Made by a program: the position numbers and the translations under genes. From assembly GCA_003255025.1 (NCBI GenBank), contig QANY01011455.1, positions 638,908-702,907 on the forward strand: a DNA stretch of 64,000 nt, written 5' to 3'. The first letter of the stretch is position 1. The number at the start of each line of letters is the position of its first letter. The DNA comes from Datisca glomerata. Lineage: Eukaryota > Streptophyta > Magnoliopsida > Cucurbitales > Datiscaceae. Shown here piece after piece: positions 31,701-44,191 of this stretch. The notes below the pieces were generated by a model. The model ran no database searches and had not been told where the DNA came from. It worked only from the letters and a program-made list of their open reading frames with translations.

Positions 31701-33103
31701 TTACCAAACGGAGGCTAATTTGATATTCTGCAACCGCGATGAGACCTGTTGGGCGCTATTTTCAGCGGGCATTAGTGATCCATTGCTTAGGATTACCCAA
31801 GCTCTCTCTATGAGCTCTATCCATGTTTTCGCATGTGCCCGGATTTGTGCAACTCGAGCTTCCTTAAAACTGACTAGAGAAGATCCATCCTCTTTTGATC
31901 TCATGGCCTTTCCTTAGGGTATTCGTTCTCATTCCTTTCCTCCTTTAGATGTCGTACCTCATAGTTGCTAATGTGCCATCCATTTCATTTTTCTTGCCGT
32001 CGAAAAACTTACCCAGTGGGTTTTTTGCTTCCAGTATCTGTCAGTTCAAAGTTGCAAGGCTTCTTCTGCTACAAGATATTGCATTCAGTGGCGATCCGCA
32101 GCCTATTCGGAGGCATCACCCTTGGGCGTTTGACGAGGCAACTTCCTCGACTGCATCCTACCTTCTTCCTCATCACTGCTCCTTTCCTTTTGCCACCTTT
32201 AGTCCTTTCAGATCACCAACTACTTGCCGCAGCATGCCTTCCTAGTGGGTGCATCTCTTATGATTACTCTCTTTGGGGTAGCCTCGAATCTGAGTAAGGA
32301 TACCGACTTCTTCTCTCTTCCTAAGTGGGAAGATTGAAGCATTTCTCATCCTCATCTTGAAGAATATTGGTCTGATCCCACTCCTAGCCTATCTTGGAGT
32401 ATACCTTGAGAGTAGAGCAACTGAGGCCTTCAAGCTCTAAGTAGAGTTTGGGGATTCATTGTGCTTTGGCCCGGACCTAGAGGGCCTCTTTCCTTCAAGT
32501 TAGTCTGGAGGGGGCTAGTCCTTCTTTGTCGAGAAGATTTATACTTAACTTGTACTTGGAACATTTGCCTATTAATGTGAATCAATTTCTTATACTTCTG
32601 GCTCTTTTATTTTTGGTTTATCTTTCTTTGTCGCGAGTTGCTCATCTTGAGTAGAGACTCTTACTTTCCTTGGCTGAGGAATGTCGTACTTTTACTTTTG
32701 CTAATTTGAGTCGTGGCATTGCTAAGACTCTGAGCCTAAGTGCACCTAAAAACAGCTCTGATCCTTTTCAATGCGTTGCCCCCATTAAGGGAGTGGGTCA
32801 TTTTTGGAAGGCCTGGTCCGGCAGGTTACCATTCTGGGACGTCCTTACTCTAGTCGAGATACGAGCATAAATTTCTTTTCCTTTAGAGATTGGTCAAATG
32901 ATTGTTATTTTTTGGTGGGATGGAGTGTTCTCCTCCTAGCCGCGAGTCCTGCCTATAGTCGCCTTTCCTTGCAAGCCTGTCAAGTGCCCTTCCTTCATCA
33001 CCCAGCCATACGTGACTGGTCTGGCTGGACTTATCCTGCGGCAAGTAGTCTTTGGCTTCTAACTAGACTCTCTTGCTTTGGCTATACCTTTAATCTTATC
33101 TGC

Positions 33104-33645
33104 GAGCTGAGATGCTTGGCAGACATCTTGTCGATATCTAGCAGGCTTTTCCGGCTCTGGCTTGATCCCGTCGACAACTAGCCAGACTTATCCTACTCTG
33201 GCTAGATCCCATCCGTAAGTTGAGGTGTTCGGCAGACATCACTTTGTTATTATCTAGCCAGACTTTTCCTGCTCTGTCTAGATCTTGTCATCGAGCGGAG
33301 GTGCTCGGCAGACTTCTCCTTATCGATAACTAGCCAGGCATTTCCCGCTCTGGCTAGTACCCATATGCGAGCTGAGGTGCTCGGCAGACATCACTTTGTC
33401 GATATGTAGCTAGGATTTTCTTGCTCTGGCTAGATCTCTTCTGCGAGCTAAGGCGCTTGACAGACATCACTTTATTGATATCTAGCCAGACTTTTCATGA
33501 TTTAACTAGATCCCATTTACGAGCTGAGGTGCTCGGTAGACATCTCCTTACCGATATCTAGCTAGGTTTTTCCTACTCTGGCTAGATCCCGTCTGTGAGC
33601 TAAGATGCTCGACATACATCTCTTTGTTGATATCTACGTTTCGTT
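33104..33645. repeat. ~76-bp tandem repeat, about 6-7 copies
   Basis: GAGCTGAGGTGCTCGGCAGA-like starts recur near 33104, 33217, 33293, 33369, 33444, 33521 and 33597, mostly 75-77 bp apart. Each unit contains ATCTAGCCAGACTTTTCC and CTCTGGCTAGATCCC, which are partly complementary, so each unit can fold. Confidence 0.85.
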
Positions 33646-33744
33646 CGATCTCTTGAGTGGTTTTAGCTTTACCTTCCCCGAGCTTTGATTTGGCCTGGGT
33701 AAGGCACTTACCTTTGGCTTCTCGGTTGCTCTGAGGATTGTGCC

Positions 33745-35607
33745 TGTTGGATCAGGGGTTAAAAATTTGAAAAAAAAATCATTGAACCATGAAAGTTTCG
33801 TGGGTGGGATATAAAAAAAATTCTAAAACCAATTTAATCATACAAAACATTAAAACCACATGCTTATTTATGCATATTTAATTACACGTGTTCAGAAGAG
33901 GTAGAAACCATTTTATACATTTTGTTGTATCGGAGACTTTCTGACTTTGTAGAATCCTATTGATAGTCCTTCGTAGAACTCGAATTAGTTTTCACACCAA
34001 TAACTACTTGTTGGATTCAGAAGTATATTTAGCGAGGATGACGTTAGGAACTGAGTGTGGACTTTCAAAACAACTCAGGAAGAAAAAAAAATTCCTCTAA
34101 AATGAATTTTGGCGGTAACACTGGAGAGGAAGAGAAACTGTGTTTTCTCTACTCTGTGTAATCGCACACTATGTAGGGTTATCGATGCAACCGTGTTTCC
34201 ATCCCTTATATAATACTTTATGAAATTTTCACACATACCCATATTTGTCAAATTACCGAAAATTCACTACCATACTTTACAATTGCCAAAATTTTACATA
34301 TTTTCTTTGAGTTAATGTTGTGTCTAAATTCAAGAATCTCAATTGATAAATTAAATTGATATCCATCAATTAATTAATTAATTAATTTTATTTACTAATT
34401 ATCTAATAATTAGAAAATAATAAATCAATTAATTTGAACATTAATTACATGCTCTTCACTAATTAAGTGACAACACCTACTATCTATGAGTTCGAAAAAT
34501 ATATCTTGGTCCAAAACACATTTTGGTCTAACTGATGTTATTTTTCTATTCTTGTCCTCATGAGCTACTCTTGAGACCGAATAGGCTCACATGAATAAAA
34601 TTATAAGATTCAAATATCCGATGAATTTATTATCTCCATAAATTCTCGATCTATTTAATCCTGACATCGAACGACTCTACTATAAGTTCGAGGCCGAATC
34701 AACTCTTGATTCATGCGCGCTACATTTTGTAGTTGGTGCAAATAAACTATTTTATTTCACGTTCCACAAGATATTTTAACATATGAATACCAGTAACAAA
34801 AGCGGGATGTAAAATTATCATTTTATCCCTCTAGTTATTATTTCATTAACTCATTTATTGATTGTGTATAAGAAAGACATATCAGTGAAGTGTCTCGTAC
34901 GATTCACAATATCTTATTCAATGACTCATGTCACTGAGTATCGGACCCAGTTTATTTATTCACACATTCATCAATAAAACATAAGGTGATATATTTTGTT
35001 GCTGCAATCTAACCATGAAATTTCATAACTGTGAATCACGCAACTCCAACATAGTTGAATCACGATCCCAACAATTGCGGTATTGTCCGGCAATTCAAAC
35101 TCACTCATTTGACGTATCAAAGACCACAAGTAACTAAGTCAAGCTTCGTATTCACCTCAAGATTAAGATAATTATGAAAACACCCTTAAGGTGTAACAAT
35201 TCGATTTAGAGTTTGATAAACTATTTTACTCTAAACTAATTTGTTACTGGCATATTCAGCATGTTCCACAACATGTCTAAGTCAACCGTTAGAGTCTCCA
35301 CTCCCATGCCCTAAGACCGGCATCATTTGGTTCAACCTAAAAGTCATAATCGGACTCGATTGTCCAGTCGATCCTAAGACCTCGAACAATGTTCTGAACT
35401 ATTTCGGAAGAGTTTGTCTGGAAGACCCATATGTCTTTACTCCTCTTATGTTGACAATAGTTTCAGGACTTGAGTAAATTACAAATACACTATAATGAAT
35501 AGAAAACTTTCATTCATTCATAAAATTCAGTAATACAAAATGTCTGAGAAATAACTAAATACTCAGAAATAGTTATTACACCCTACTTTATGGGAATAAT
35601 TCCAACT
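33745..35607 (-). repeat. 3' LTR of Copia 1
   Basis: About 1.86 kb, from TGTTGGATC (33745) to TTCCAACT (35607) on the + strand. It retains sequence missing from the 5' LTR around 34490-34720 and 35075-35140. Confidence 0.85.
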
Positions 35608-35710
35608 ATCTTCCACTTGGACTGAAGTAGGCGTGTACAATCTCGTATTGCCATGCCTTTCAGATGACCACTAAAGAATCTACTGCATAAAGTCTTCATG
35701 AATGGATCTG

Positions 35711-36337
35711 TCAGGTTGTTGACGTTGATATCTGTGTTACTACAATATTTCCATGCTGAACAATCTCTCTTATCAGGTGATATTTACGCTCTATGTGCTT
35801 GGATCTTTTGTGGCTCCTTGGTTCCTTCGAATTCGCTACAGTCCCACTGTTATCGCAATAAAGTGTCATGGGCTTGTCAGCTTCTACAACAACTTCCAGA
35901 GTTTTCATGAATTTTCTAAACCATACAGCCTCCTTTGTAGCTTCATAACCTACAATATATTCAGCTTCTATGGTAGAATCAGCAATGTAAGTTTGCTTGA
36001 TACTTCTCCATACAACTACTTCACCATTCAGGATGAACATCGATCGTGTAGTGGACCTCCTAGAATCCTTGTCTACATGGAAATCAGAATCAGTATACCC
36101 CATTATATTCAGGTCAGTACCTGAATACACTAGCATGTAGTTCTTTGTTCTCCTAAGATGCTTAAGGATATGCTTGATGACATTCCAATGCTCAATTCCA
36201 GGATTAGATTGGAAACGACTCACTACGCCTACGACGTAGTAAATATCTGACCTAGTGCAAAGCATCACATACATGAGACTTCCTATGACTGAGGCATAGA
36301 GAATCTTTCTTATGTCTTCCTCTTCTTGAGGAATCAT
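35711..36337 (-). pseudogene. Copia 1 RNase H region
   Basis: A 208-codon open frame: GSLMYVMLCTRSDI, then GYTDSDFHVDKDSRRST with the first catalytic Asp, then STIEAEYIVGYEATKEAVWF and LYCDNSG. This is the 3' end of Copia pol (end of RT plus RNase H), just inside the 3' LTR. This block is nearly undamaged. Confidence 0.9.
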
Positions 36338-36400
36338 GAGAGACTGCTCTTTGGAGAGACTGACTCCATGCCTAAAAGGAAGATATCCCTTCTCGGAGTC

Positions 36401-37650
36401 TTACAAACTGAATCGATCTATCACCTTATCAATATAAGATACTTGTGATAGTGCCAATTGTCTATTCTTCCGATCCCGAAAGATTTGAATACCTAGGACA
36501 AAGATAGTTTCTCCAAGATCCTTCATATCAAATTGCTTTGCAAGCCAAATCTTGACATCAGACATTCTTCCTACATCATTCCCAATGAGTAGAATATCAT
36601 CCATGTACAAGACTAGAAAAACCACTTTTCCTTCGTGTATCAGCTTTGTCGAATCTAATATTCCACGCTCCTGCTTTCCTGTTCCAACAATGAAGTAAGG
36701 TATAAAAAATACATCCTCGACAATTTTTCCCGTACCGCGAACCAAACATGCCCCCAAAGTAGGTTCCTTACTCTAGCACCAACATAATGACACCTCAACA
36801 TTCACGTCGCGCCTCTAACTGGCTGGCAGCAGCTCCTTGTCATAATAGCAGCTCCTTGACAGTAGCACTAGTTTCACAGACTTGAAAATTACAAGATGAT
36901 GACTCTACTTGTACCATGATCTTATACAATCATGACATGGTCGCATTGTATCTTTACACTGAATGGGTGCACTATATTCGTACTTGGTTCAAAAGTCTCA
37001 TGATTGCAACATCCTACAGCCTTCCAACATAAAGAGTGCAGTCACACACTCTAAGCCATACAGTTATACACATCCTTACATTATATAGTCATGCTATGTT
37101 CCTATTATGACACAGGGTTCGTCCACTAACTGTTCAAAACCAAATTTCTTGATAATTTTGTCGAATCTAATATTCCACGACCATGACGCTTACTTAAGTC
37201 CATAAATGGACTTCAGTAGTTTGTAAACCTTACCCTCTTGGACTTTCTCCATGAACCCATCTGGTTGAGCCATATAAATGCACTTTTCAAGATTGCTATT
37301 CAGAAAAGCAGTCTTGACGTCCATCTGCCAGATTTTATAATCGAGGGCAGTAGTAATGCACAGGAGAATTCAGATGGATTTATGCATGGCTACCGGTGAG
37401 AAGGTATCCTCATAGTCTATACCTCCTTTTGGGTGTAGCCTTTGGCAACTAGCCTAGCTTTGAATGTCTCCACATTTTCATTCGGACTTCTCTTTTTCTT
37501 ATAAATCCATTTACACCCTACATGTTTACCCCTTTAGGAGGTTCTACAAGTTTCTAGACTCTGTTCGAGTACATGAATTGTATCTCAACATTCATGACTT
37601 CTTGCCATAGGTTTGCTTCAGAACTAGTCATGGCCTGTGAGTAGGATACA
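36401..37650 (-). pseudogene. Copia 1 reverse transcriptase region, interrupted
   Basis: It includes LVLYMDDILLIGNDVG with an intact YMDD at 36596-36607 and AKQFDMKDLG. Compared with Copia 2, about 460 bp of unrelated sequence (about 36649-37105) interrupts the region. Upstream parts (37110-37650) match RT start blocks but carry stops. Confidence 0.85.
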
Positions 37651-37656
37651 AGTTCA

Positions 37657-38640
37657 TCATGATCCCTTATCTGAGGCTGTTGTTAAGGCATCTCCATAAG
37701 ACATGTACCTGTGAGGTTGTCTCACAATCCTCTCACTATGTCGAGGCTCCATAGGCTCTGGCCCAAACTGTGATTCTTTTATTACTGAATCAGGGACAAT
37801 TTCTGATTGGGGAGTCGGTGTCCTCCCACTCAATAATCCATCTTGCACAAGAGTGCTTCTTGGATTCAAGAAAATGTGCATTCGTGCTAACGAATGTTTT
37901 CTTGTCAATCGGACTGTAAAAGACATGCCCCTTCATTCTTTTGGGATATCCTACAAACATGCATAATTTTGATCGACTGGCCAACTTTTCTGTCTTCGGT
38001 TTCAGAGCAAGTGTTAGGAACCACCATATTCTAAGGTGGTTAATGGATGATTCCATTCCACCTTTCATATGGCGTGCCAGGTACCATTTTTTACGGAGCT
38101 TGGTTCAGAATGTATGCTGAGATTTCCAAGGCATATCCCTAGAACAAATCTGGGAGGGATAGTAACTCATCATGGATCTAACCATATCCACTAAAGTTCG
38201 ATTCCTTCTCTCTGAAACACCATTCTGTTATGGAGTGTCAGGTGCTGTAAGCTGAGAAAGAATACATTTTTTCTTAAGAAAGTCCTTGAGCTCTCCTAGC
38301 AAGTACTATCTACCATGATCGAATCATAGTGTTTTGATTTGTTTCTTTAATTGCTTCTCAATCACAGCCTTATAGTCTTTAAACTTTTCAAACTTTTCAG
38401 ATTTTTGGTGCATTAGATAAACATGATCAAAACATGAGTAGTCATCAGTGAAGGTTATGAAGTATTCATAACCTCCTTTTACTGGGATATTCAATGGCCC
38501 ACACACATCACTATGTACGAGTTCGAGGCATTGAGTGGCTCTTTCCTCCTTTGCTAAAAATGGTCTCTTGGTCATTTTAGCTTCTATACACGATTCACAT
38601 GTGGATAGTGATCTCACACTTAAAGTTTACAAAGGATCAT
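37657..38640 (-). pseudogene. Copia 1 integrase remnant
   Basis: 38617-38324 has CESCIEAKMTKRPF (pre-integrase zinc region) and LVHSDVCGPL...YFITFTDDYS with two catalytic Asp positions. 38068-37657 has KLCMFVGYPKRMKGHVFYSP and the connector to RT. The blocks are in different frames. Confidence 0.88.
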
Positions 38641-39013
38641 CCTTCGCATGTCTTTTAATCATGTCCAAGCTAATATGCCCAAGACATAAGTGCCACAAAT
38701 AGGCAGATCGCTTAAGTCAGAATTCAGCCTTTTACTATCCTTTTGTGAATCAACATTCACTTCAGTGTCACATATCATTGAAACTATTGGTTTTATGTAA
38801 AACTATTTATTTATCAAACATGCAGTAGTAACTAAGCAATCATTTCTAAAATACCAATATATTTATCAATGAAATTCAAACTGAATCCTTGCTCAATTAA
38901 ACTAGCCACTGAAATAAGGTCCTTCCAACAAACAGGGATATAATAAAAATCTCGTAAAATAAAAAAACTGTTATTGACTGACAATTTAAGAGTTTCAATT
39001 GATACAACCGATA

Positions 39014-39790
39014 CTAGTGCTTTATTCCCTTAACGGAAGCTGAACTCTCCTTCGTCAAGCCTTCTGCTTTTGAGTTCTGCTTCTTAGTCTTTTTCAGACC
39101 TCTCATGTGTTTCTTTTTAGCGCCAGAGGTGGAAGGCTTGCTTTCATTGAAGTTTAACTCTCTAGCCTTCCTCCTCTTTCCTTTTAGAAATAGGGTCTCA
39201 GCAGCTTGCAGTTCCTTCATCAGTTCAGGAAGTAGCACCTCAACTTATTCATCGAATAATTAAGTTGAAGTTCTCAAAAGTGTCAGGCAGAGTCTCAAGG
39301 ATCGTATCAACTTGTGTCTCACCATCTACCTTAATACCCATGATCTCAATCTCATTTAGATAGCTAATGATCAACATCATATGTTCTATGACAGGATTTC
39401 TAGGTTTCATCCTACAGTTCATGAAGTTTAGCACAACTGTCTGTTTGGCTTGATGACCCTGATCACCGAACATTTCGGTGATGTTCAACATCATATCAGC
39501 GATAGTTTCCATGTTCAGATGTTTTTGCAACATATTGCTAATAGAAGCCAAGATATAACACATGGCGATCTCATTAGAACGTAGCCAATAAGCATAAGCT
39601 TCATTTTCCTCTTGACTCGATTCAGCAAAAGGCTCAAGGGGATAAGGGGTGGTGAGTAGAAACTTGTGCTTTTCTACCTTCAGCACGATATCAAGATTTT
39701 GTTTCCAATCCATGTAATTTTCACCAGTAAGTTTGTTCGCGTTTAGATAGTTGAGAGTGTGGACAAAGACTTGATTACTGAAAAGAATAA
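39014..39790 (-). pseudogene. Copia 1 gag remnant
   Basis: The frame opens upstream of the ATG at 39713 (LNANKLTGENY precedes MDWKQNLDIVLK) and covers the Copia gag core: MCYILASISNMLQKH, ITEMFGDQGHQAK, VDTILETLPDTFENF. A frameshift near 39245 leads to a Lys-rich tail (39238-39014) that ends without a clear zinc knuckle. Confidence 0.85.
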
Positions 39791-41039
39791 ATGAAGTGGT
39801 ATAAATAAATACTCAATTACTTAGGAAGTATGATGCATGATGCAATTACTTAAGTATATCAAAATCCAATGAAAAATATTTCTTCCATGATGTTACGATC
39901 AACAACGATAGCTTGTCTCATCTAAGGACAACACCCAAGCTACCTCCTATCGCATCGAGACTTCTCTCGTTTGGTTAACGCTTTTCAAGATGTCACTACA
40001 TCTAGCTTAACCAATCACCAATGATTTTGGTCACCTTAGCCTCATATACTAGCCTCTATGAGGGAATTCAATGTGCTTCGGTCTAAGTGTTTAACCAACG
40101 CATCGGCGTTAAATGTTACTATGAACTAACTATTCGTCTGAGAATGGCCATGCCTCACCACTTCTTTTACAAGACTTATCTTCTCAAGAAACTTGAAGAC
40201 TCAAAGTGGACCATGAAGAGAGGACCGCGAGAGCTGCTCTAAGCTATATCTTGTTCCATGACCAAGTTTGCGTTGGGGACCTTGAAAAATTTTCATCGTA
40301 AACGACCCTCTAACTTAGTTTTTTAAAAAATAGATTTTTGGTTGCTTTTTCAAAAAATATAACTCTTTATTAATTTGAAAAAACATGTTTCAAAAATTAT
40401 AAACTTTTATAAATTTAAATCCCGATTTAAAATTTATAACTTTTATAAAATTAGCATTGTATTTAAATTATAACCCATTATAAATTAATCTACAATGATG
40501 CATGTACATGTTACATGATATTTTGATATTGGCATATCCCTAGTTGTATATCGAATGCGATATGATGATATGAGATTAATAATAAATTATCCATTCAAAA
40601 TTAACCTTCATATTGTCTAATTTCTAATTATAACCCATAAAAGAATAATAAATAAATTACAACTAATTTATAAAGTAATCTTCATGGCGTCTGTAATTTG
40701 CTCCTTCTCCTTCAGGAAATCCCAGCACTTTGTAACTTTTTACTAAAGTCCAGTCTCATTTTAAAATTTAAATTTTCCATCAATTTTTACTTTGATAAAT
40801 AAATTACCAAGTAAATTAATCAACTGATTTTTTCAAAAACAATTTATAAAATAAACTTCAATTCATTAGTGTTGAAAAATTACCGAATTAAACAAAATTA
40901 AATTTTTTTAGGGACTGAATTGAGTTTGAAATAGAATCCCAAATCTCTACAAATTATTTAGGCCACGCCACCATTGCTTAGTCCAATACCTCAAAAGGCT
41001 TAGTGGGTTCATAATAGCCCAATGGCCCAATGCGCACTA

Positions 41040-41215
41040 GGGTTTCCAAAATCCTATGTTTTCCTAAACCCCTAGGTTTCCAAAATCCTATGTTTTCCTA
41101 AACCCTAGGTTTCCAAAACCCAAAGTTTCCAAAACCCTAAGGTCTCCAAAACCTAAAAGATTCCTAAACCCTAAGGTTTCCTAAATACAATGGTTTCCTA
41201 AACTATAATTAGGAA
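41040..41215. repeat. Telomere-like CCTAAACCCTA repeats in the Copia 1 leader
   Basis: Repeated units of about 17-35 bp alternate TTTCCTAAACCCTA and GGTTTCCAAAA words. CCCTAAA is the plant telomere unit, but spacing here is irregular. Confidence 0.75.
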
Positions 41216-41588
41216 ACCTATGGTGCGGCAATTTACAGTGACGGACGGCAGCAAGCGGGGGACAACGACGTGGGGTGGTGGCATGGTGTGGCGGCAAGGC
41301 GTGATGGCGGTGGTTTTCGAGGCGGCGACGATTTACATGAAATTTATAAAAAAAATACAACTTTTGCAACAAAAATAAATTACATAAAATCATATGCCTC
41401 AATTTTGGTGTACATCAATTCTAAAATTAAAAAAACAAAATGCCTAGAGCCAATAGATCGGGATCCATTTGTAAAACATATTCAAAACTATTTTGAATCT
41501 ACCATACACAATAATATGCTAATATGCTAATATCTCAACATCCATCGATACATACGTGTTAATCTAAATATACATAATAAAAAACTAA

Positions 41589-41602
41589 GGTTCTGATACC
41601 AA
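41589..41602 (-). promoter_or_regulatory. Primer binding site of Copia 1
   Basis: The - strand reads TTGGTATCAGAACC next to the 5' LTR, one base from the usual Met-tRNA site. Confidence 0.88.
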
Positions 41603-41603
41603 T

Positions 41604-43202
41604 TATTGGATCAAGTTTTAAAATTTTGAAGAGAAATCATTGAACCACGAACGGTTCGTAGGTGGAATAACATATTTTTTTTCTGAAACCAATTTAATCT
41701 TATTAAAAATTAAAACCACATACTAGTTTATGCATGTTTAATTACATGTATTCAAAAGAGGTAGAAACCATTTTATACCTTTTGGTGTATCCGAGACTTT
41801 CAGACTTGGTGGAATCTTATTGTTTGTCTTCACGTTCTTTGTCCTTCATAGAAATCGAGTTAGTCTTCACACCAACAACCACTCGTTGGATTCAAAAGTA
41901 TATTTCATGAGGACGTCATTAGGAACTAAGTCTAGGCTCTCAAAACAACTGAGGAGGAAAAGTAAAATTTTTCTTCCTCTACAAGGCGGCAACACATGGG
42001 GGAAAAGAAATTATGTTTTCTCTACTTTGTGTAATCACACACTGTGTAAGGTTAGGGATGCAACCCTATTGTCATCCCTTATATAATAATTTATGAAATT
42101 TGGACATATACCCCTATATGTAAAATTATAAAAAATTCACCCCTATACTTTACAATTGCCAAAATTTTATATATTTCCTTAAAGTTAATGTTGTGTCTAA
42201 ATTCATCAATCCCAATTGATGAATTAAATTGATCTCCATCAAGTAATTAATTAATTAACTTTTTTTGTTTACTAAATATCAAATAAAGAAATAACAAATC
42301 AATTAATTTGAACATTAATTACATGCTTTTCACTAATTAAGTGACAACACCTACTATTTATGCGCGCTATATTTTCTGTTGGTGCAAATAAACTATTTTA
42401 TTTCATGATCCACATGATATTTTAACATATTATCCTTCATGAATATCAATAACAAGAGTGAGATGTAAAATTAATGTTTTACCCCTTTGGTTATTATTTC
42501 CTTAACTCATTTATTAACTGTGAATAAGAAAGACATATCAGTGAAGTGCCTCGTGCAGTTCACAATGTCTTATTAAATGACTCATGCCGTTGAGTACCAG
42601 GCCCAGTTTATTTATTCACACACCCATCAATAAAGCATAAGGTGATATTGTTGCTGTTGCAATATAACCACAAAAATCTATATCTGTGAATTACGCAACT
42701 CCAACATATTTGAATCATGATCCCAACAGTCTAAGGGTATTTTCATATTCACCTCAAGATTAAAGTAATTATGAAAATACCCTTAGACTTTAACAATTAG
42801 ATTTGGAGCTCAATAAATGGTTTTTCTCTAAACTAATTTGTTACTGGTCTAATCAACATGTTCCACAATATTTTTAGGTCAACCATCAGAGTCTCCACCA
42901 CCATGCCCTAAGATCAACATCCTTTGGTTTAACCTAACAGTCATAATCAGACTCGATTACTCAGTCAATCCTAAGACTTTGAACGTTCTGAACTATTGTA
43001 GTAGAGTTTTTCTGGAAGACCCATCTGTCTTTACTCTTCATAAGTTGACAATAGTTTCAGGACTTGAGTAAATTACAAATACACTTCAATTAATAAGAAA
43101 ACTTTCATTCATTCATAAAATTCTACAATACAAAATGTCTGAGAAATAACTAAATACTCATAAATAGTTATTATATCCTACTTTATAGACATATTTCCAA
43201 CA
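41604..43202 (-). repeat. 5' LTR of Copia 1
   Basis: About 1.6 kb and shorter than the 3' LTR: about 245 bp is missing at 42360, and another segment near 42728 is replaced by an inverted copy (arms 42729-42746 and 42771-42788). Confidence 0.85.
42729..42788. repeat. 18-bp perfect inverted repeat in the Copia 1 5' LTR
   Basis: GTCTAAGGGTATTTTCAT at 42729-42746 is the exact reverse complement of 42771-42788. The 3' LTR (35060-35190) has only the right-hand arm in this context, so the left arm is a new inverted copy. Confidence 0.85.
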
Positions 43203-43397
43203 ATACCGGGTGTCATATCTTTGCTATCCTTTGTCTATCCGATTTATGGGAGCATTATGGTCCCTTACTTGTGTGGTCCTTGAGGTGGACTAAAACCTTT
43301 CCCATTTTTACCTCAGGGGATTATTTCCTTTGTAGAAGGTCGGGTTGTTCAGGCCTGCTCTGATAAACAAAAAGTGATGACATCTTATATTGATATT

Positions 43398-43450
43398 TTT
43401 CATGATCCACATGATATTTTAACATATTATCCTTCATGAATATCAATAAC
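43398..43450 (+). repeat. 53-bp exact copy of Copia 1 5' LTR sequence outside the element
   Basis: 43398-43450 is identical to 42401-42453, in the same orientation, but lies 195 bp beyond the LTR border in the older host element. Sequence on both sides differs. Confidence 0.9.
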
Positions 43451-43599
43451 TTGTGTAGACTTAATCGTAGATGTTTTAGTCTTGCGTTACGAGTCTTCTT
43501 GGAGGATGAACTTCCTCGATATTTACCATGCATTTCCATTCTGGCTGGATTGTTGGTCCCGTTTGGCGAGCTCGGGTGCTCGGCCATACATTTCTTTTT

Positions 43600-43985
43600 G
43601 CTTAATCTCGACTGGTGAATTTGAGAATCTTGCCAGTCATCACCTTTTATCCGGACCATCGGGCCAGATTGCATTGTCAGTCATTTGATTTATGTCTGCC
43701 CTGACTGGTCGGCGCATGGGCCTTTACTAGTCGTCACTTTTTCTTTATCCTGACTGCCGGGCTAGAGTGCCTCACCAGTCATCACTTTTTGTTTATCTCG
43801 ACTGGTCGACTTGGGGGACTCTTCAGTCATCACTTTCGTTTATCTTAACTGTTGGGCTAGAACGCCTTACTAGTCATCATTTATATTTATCCCGACTGCT
43901 GGACTAGATTGCCTAGCCAGTCATCCTTTTTTGTTTATCCCGACTACCGGGCTAGAGTGCCTCGCCAGTCATCACTTTTTGTTGA
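43600..43985. repeat. ~48-bp tandem repeat, about 8 copies
   Basis: CCAGTCATCACTTTTTGTTTATC-like words recur near 43632, 43677, 43726, 43775, 43823, 43869, 43916 and 43965, spaced 45-49 bp. Units carry CGACTGCCGGGCTAGAGTGCC. It belongs to the old host element between the two Copia insertions. Confidence 0.85.
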
Positions 43986-44191
43986 ATTCTCTATGGCATG
44001 TCATAGAAACTCGATTTTTGGGGACTTGTAAGATAGTCGTAAAGTCGTTAACAAATATTTTTGCAACACTTTCTTTCCGCAAGGGTATATTTACTCAAAA
44101 AATATCAATATAAGATGTTATTCCTAAATGGAGGAGAAAGAGAGGGGGGGGGGGAGGAGATCTCTTATCTAGCAAATGTCGACGGGCACAC

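Larger units (their letters stand above)
39791..41603 (-). other. Copia 1 untranslated leader with telomere-like repeats
   Basis: About 1.8 kb between the 5' LTR and gag. It is AT-rich at 40310-40900. A run of AAACCCTAGGTTTCC-type repeats lies at 41040-41215, and a short GC-rich segment (CGGCGG-type words) at 41221-41340. The primer site is at its upstream end. Confidence 0.75.
33745..43202 (-). mobile_element. Copia LTR retrotransposon 1 (long LTRs), decayed
   Basis: On the - strand: 5' LTR 43202-41604, primer site TTGGTATCAGAACC at 41602-41589 (initiator Met type), long leader, gag near 39.0-39.8 kb, integrase, RT, RNase H, purine tract, 3' LTR 35607-33745. Integrase lies upstream of RT, so it is Copia. 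LTRs of 1.6-1.9 kb suggest an Angela/Tork-type lineage, which is an inference. Flanking 5-mers GTGCC and ATACC agree at 3 of 5 positions, perhaps a decayed target duplication. Many stops make it non-autonomous. Confidence 0.9.

Noticed and set aside
31949..33181. Open frames at 31949-32297 and 32804-33181
   Set aside because: Anonymous, overlapping in two frames, and inside the repeat-bearing host element.
33104..33645. CRISPR array
   Set aside because: The units are diverged head-to-tail repeats without distinct spacers, in plant retroelement DNA.
41181..41402. Small His/Arg-rich frame at 41181-41402
   Set aside because: It arises from the GC-rich Copia leader; no homology, and wrong place for gag.
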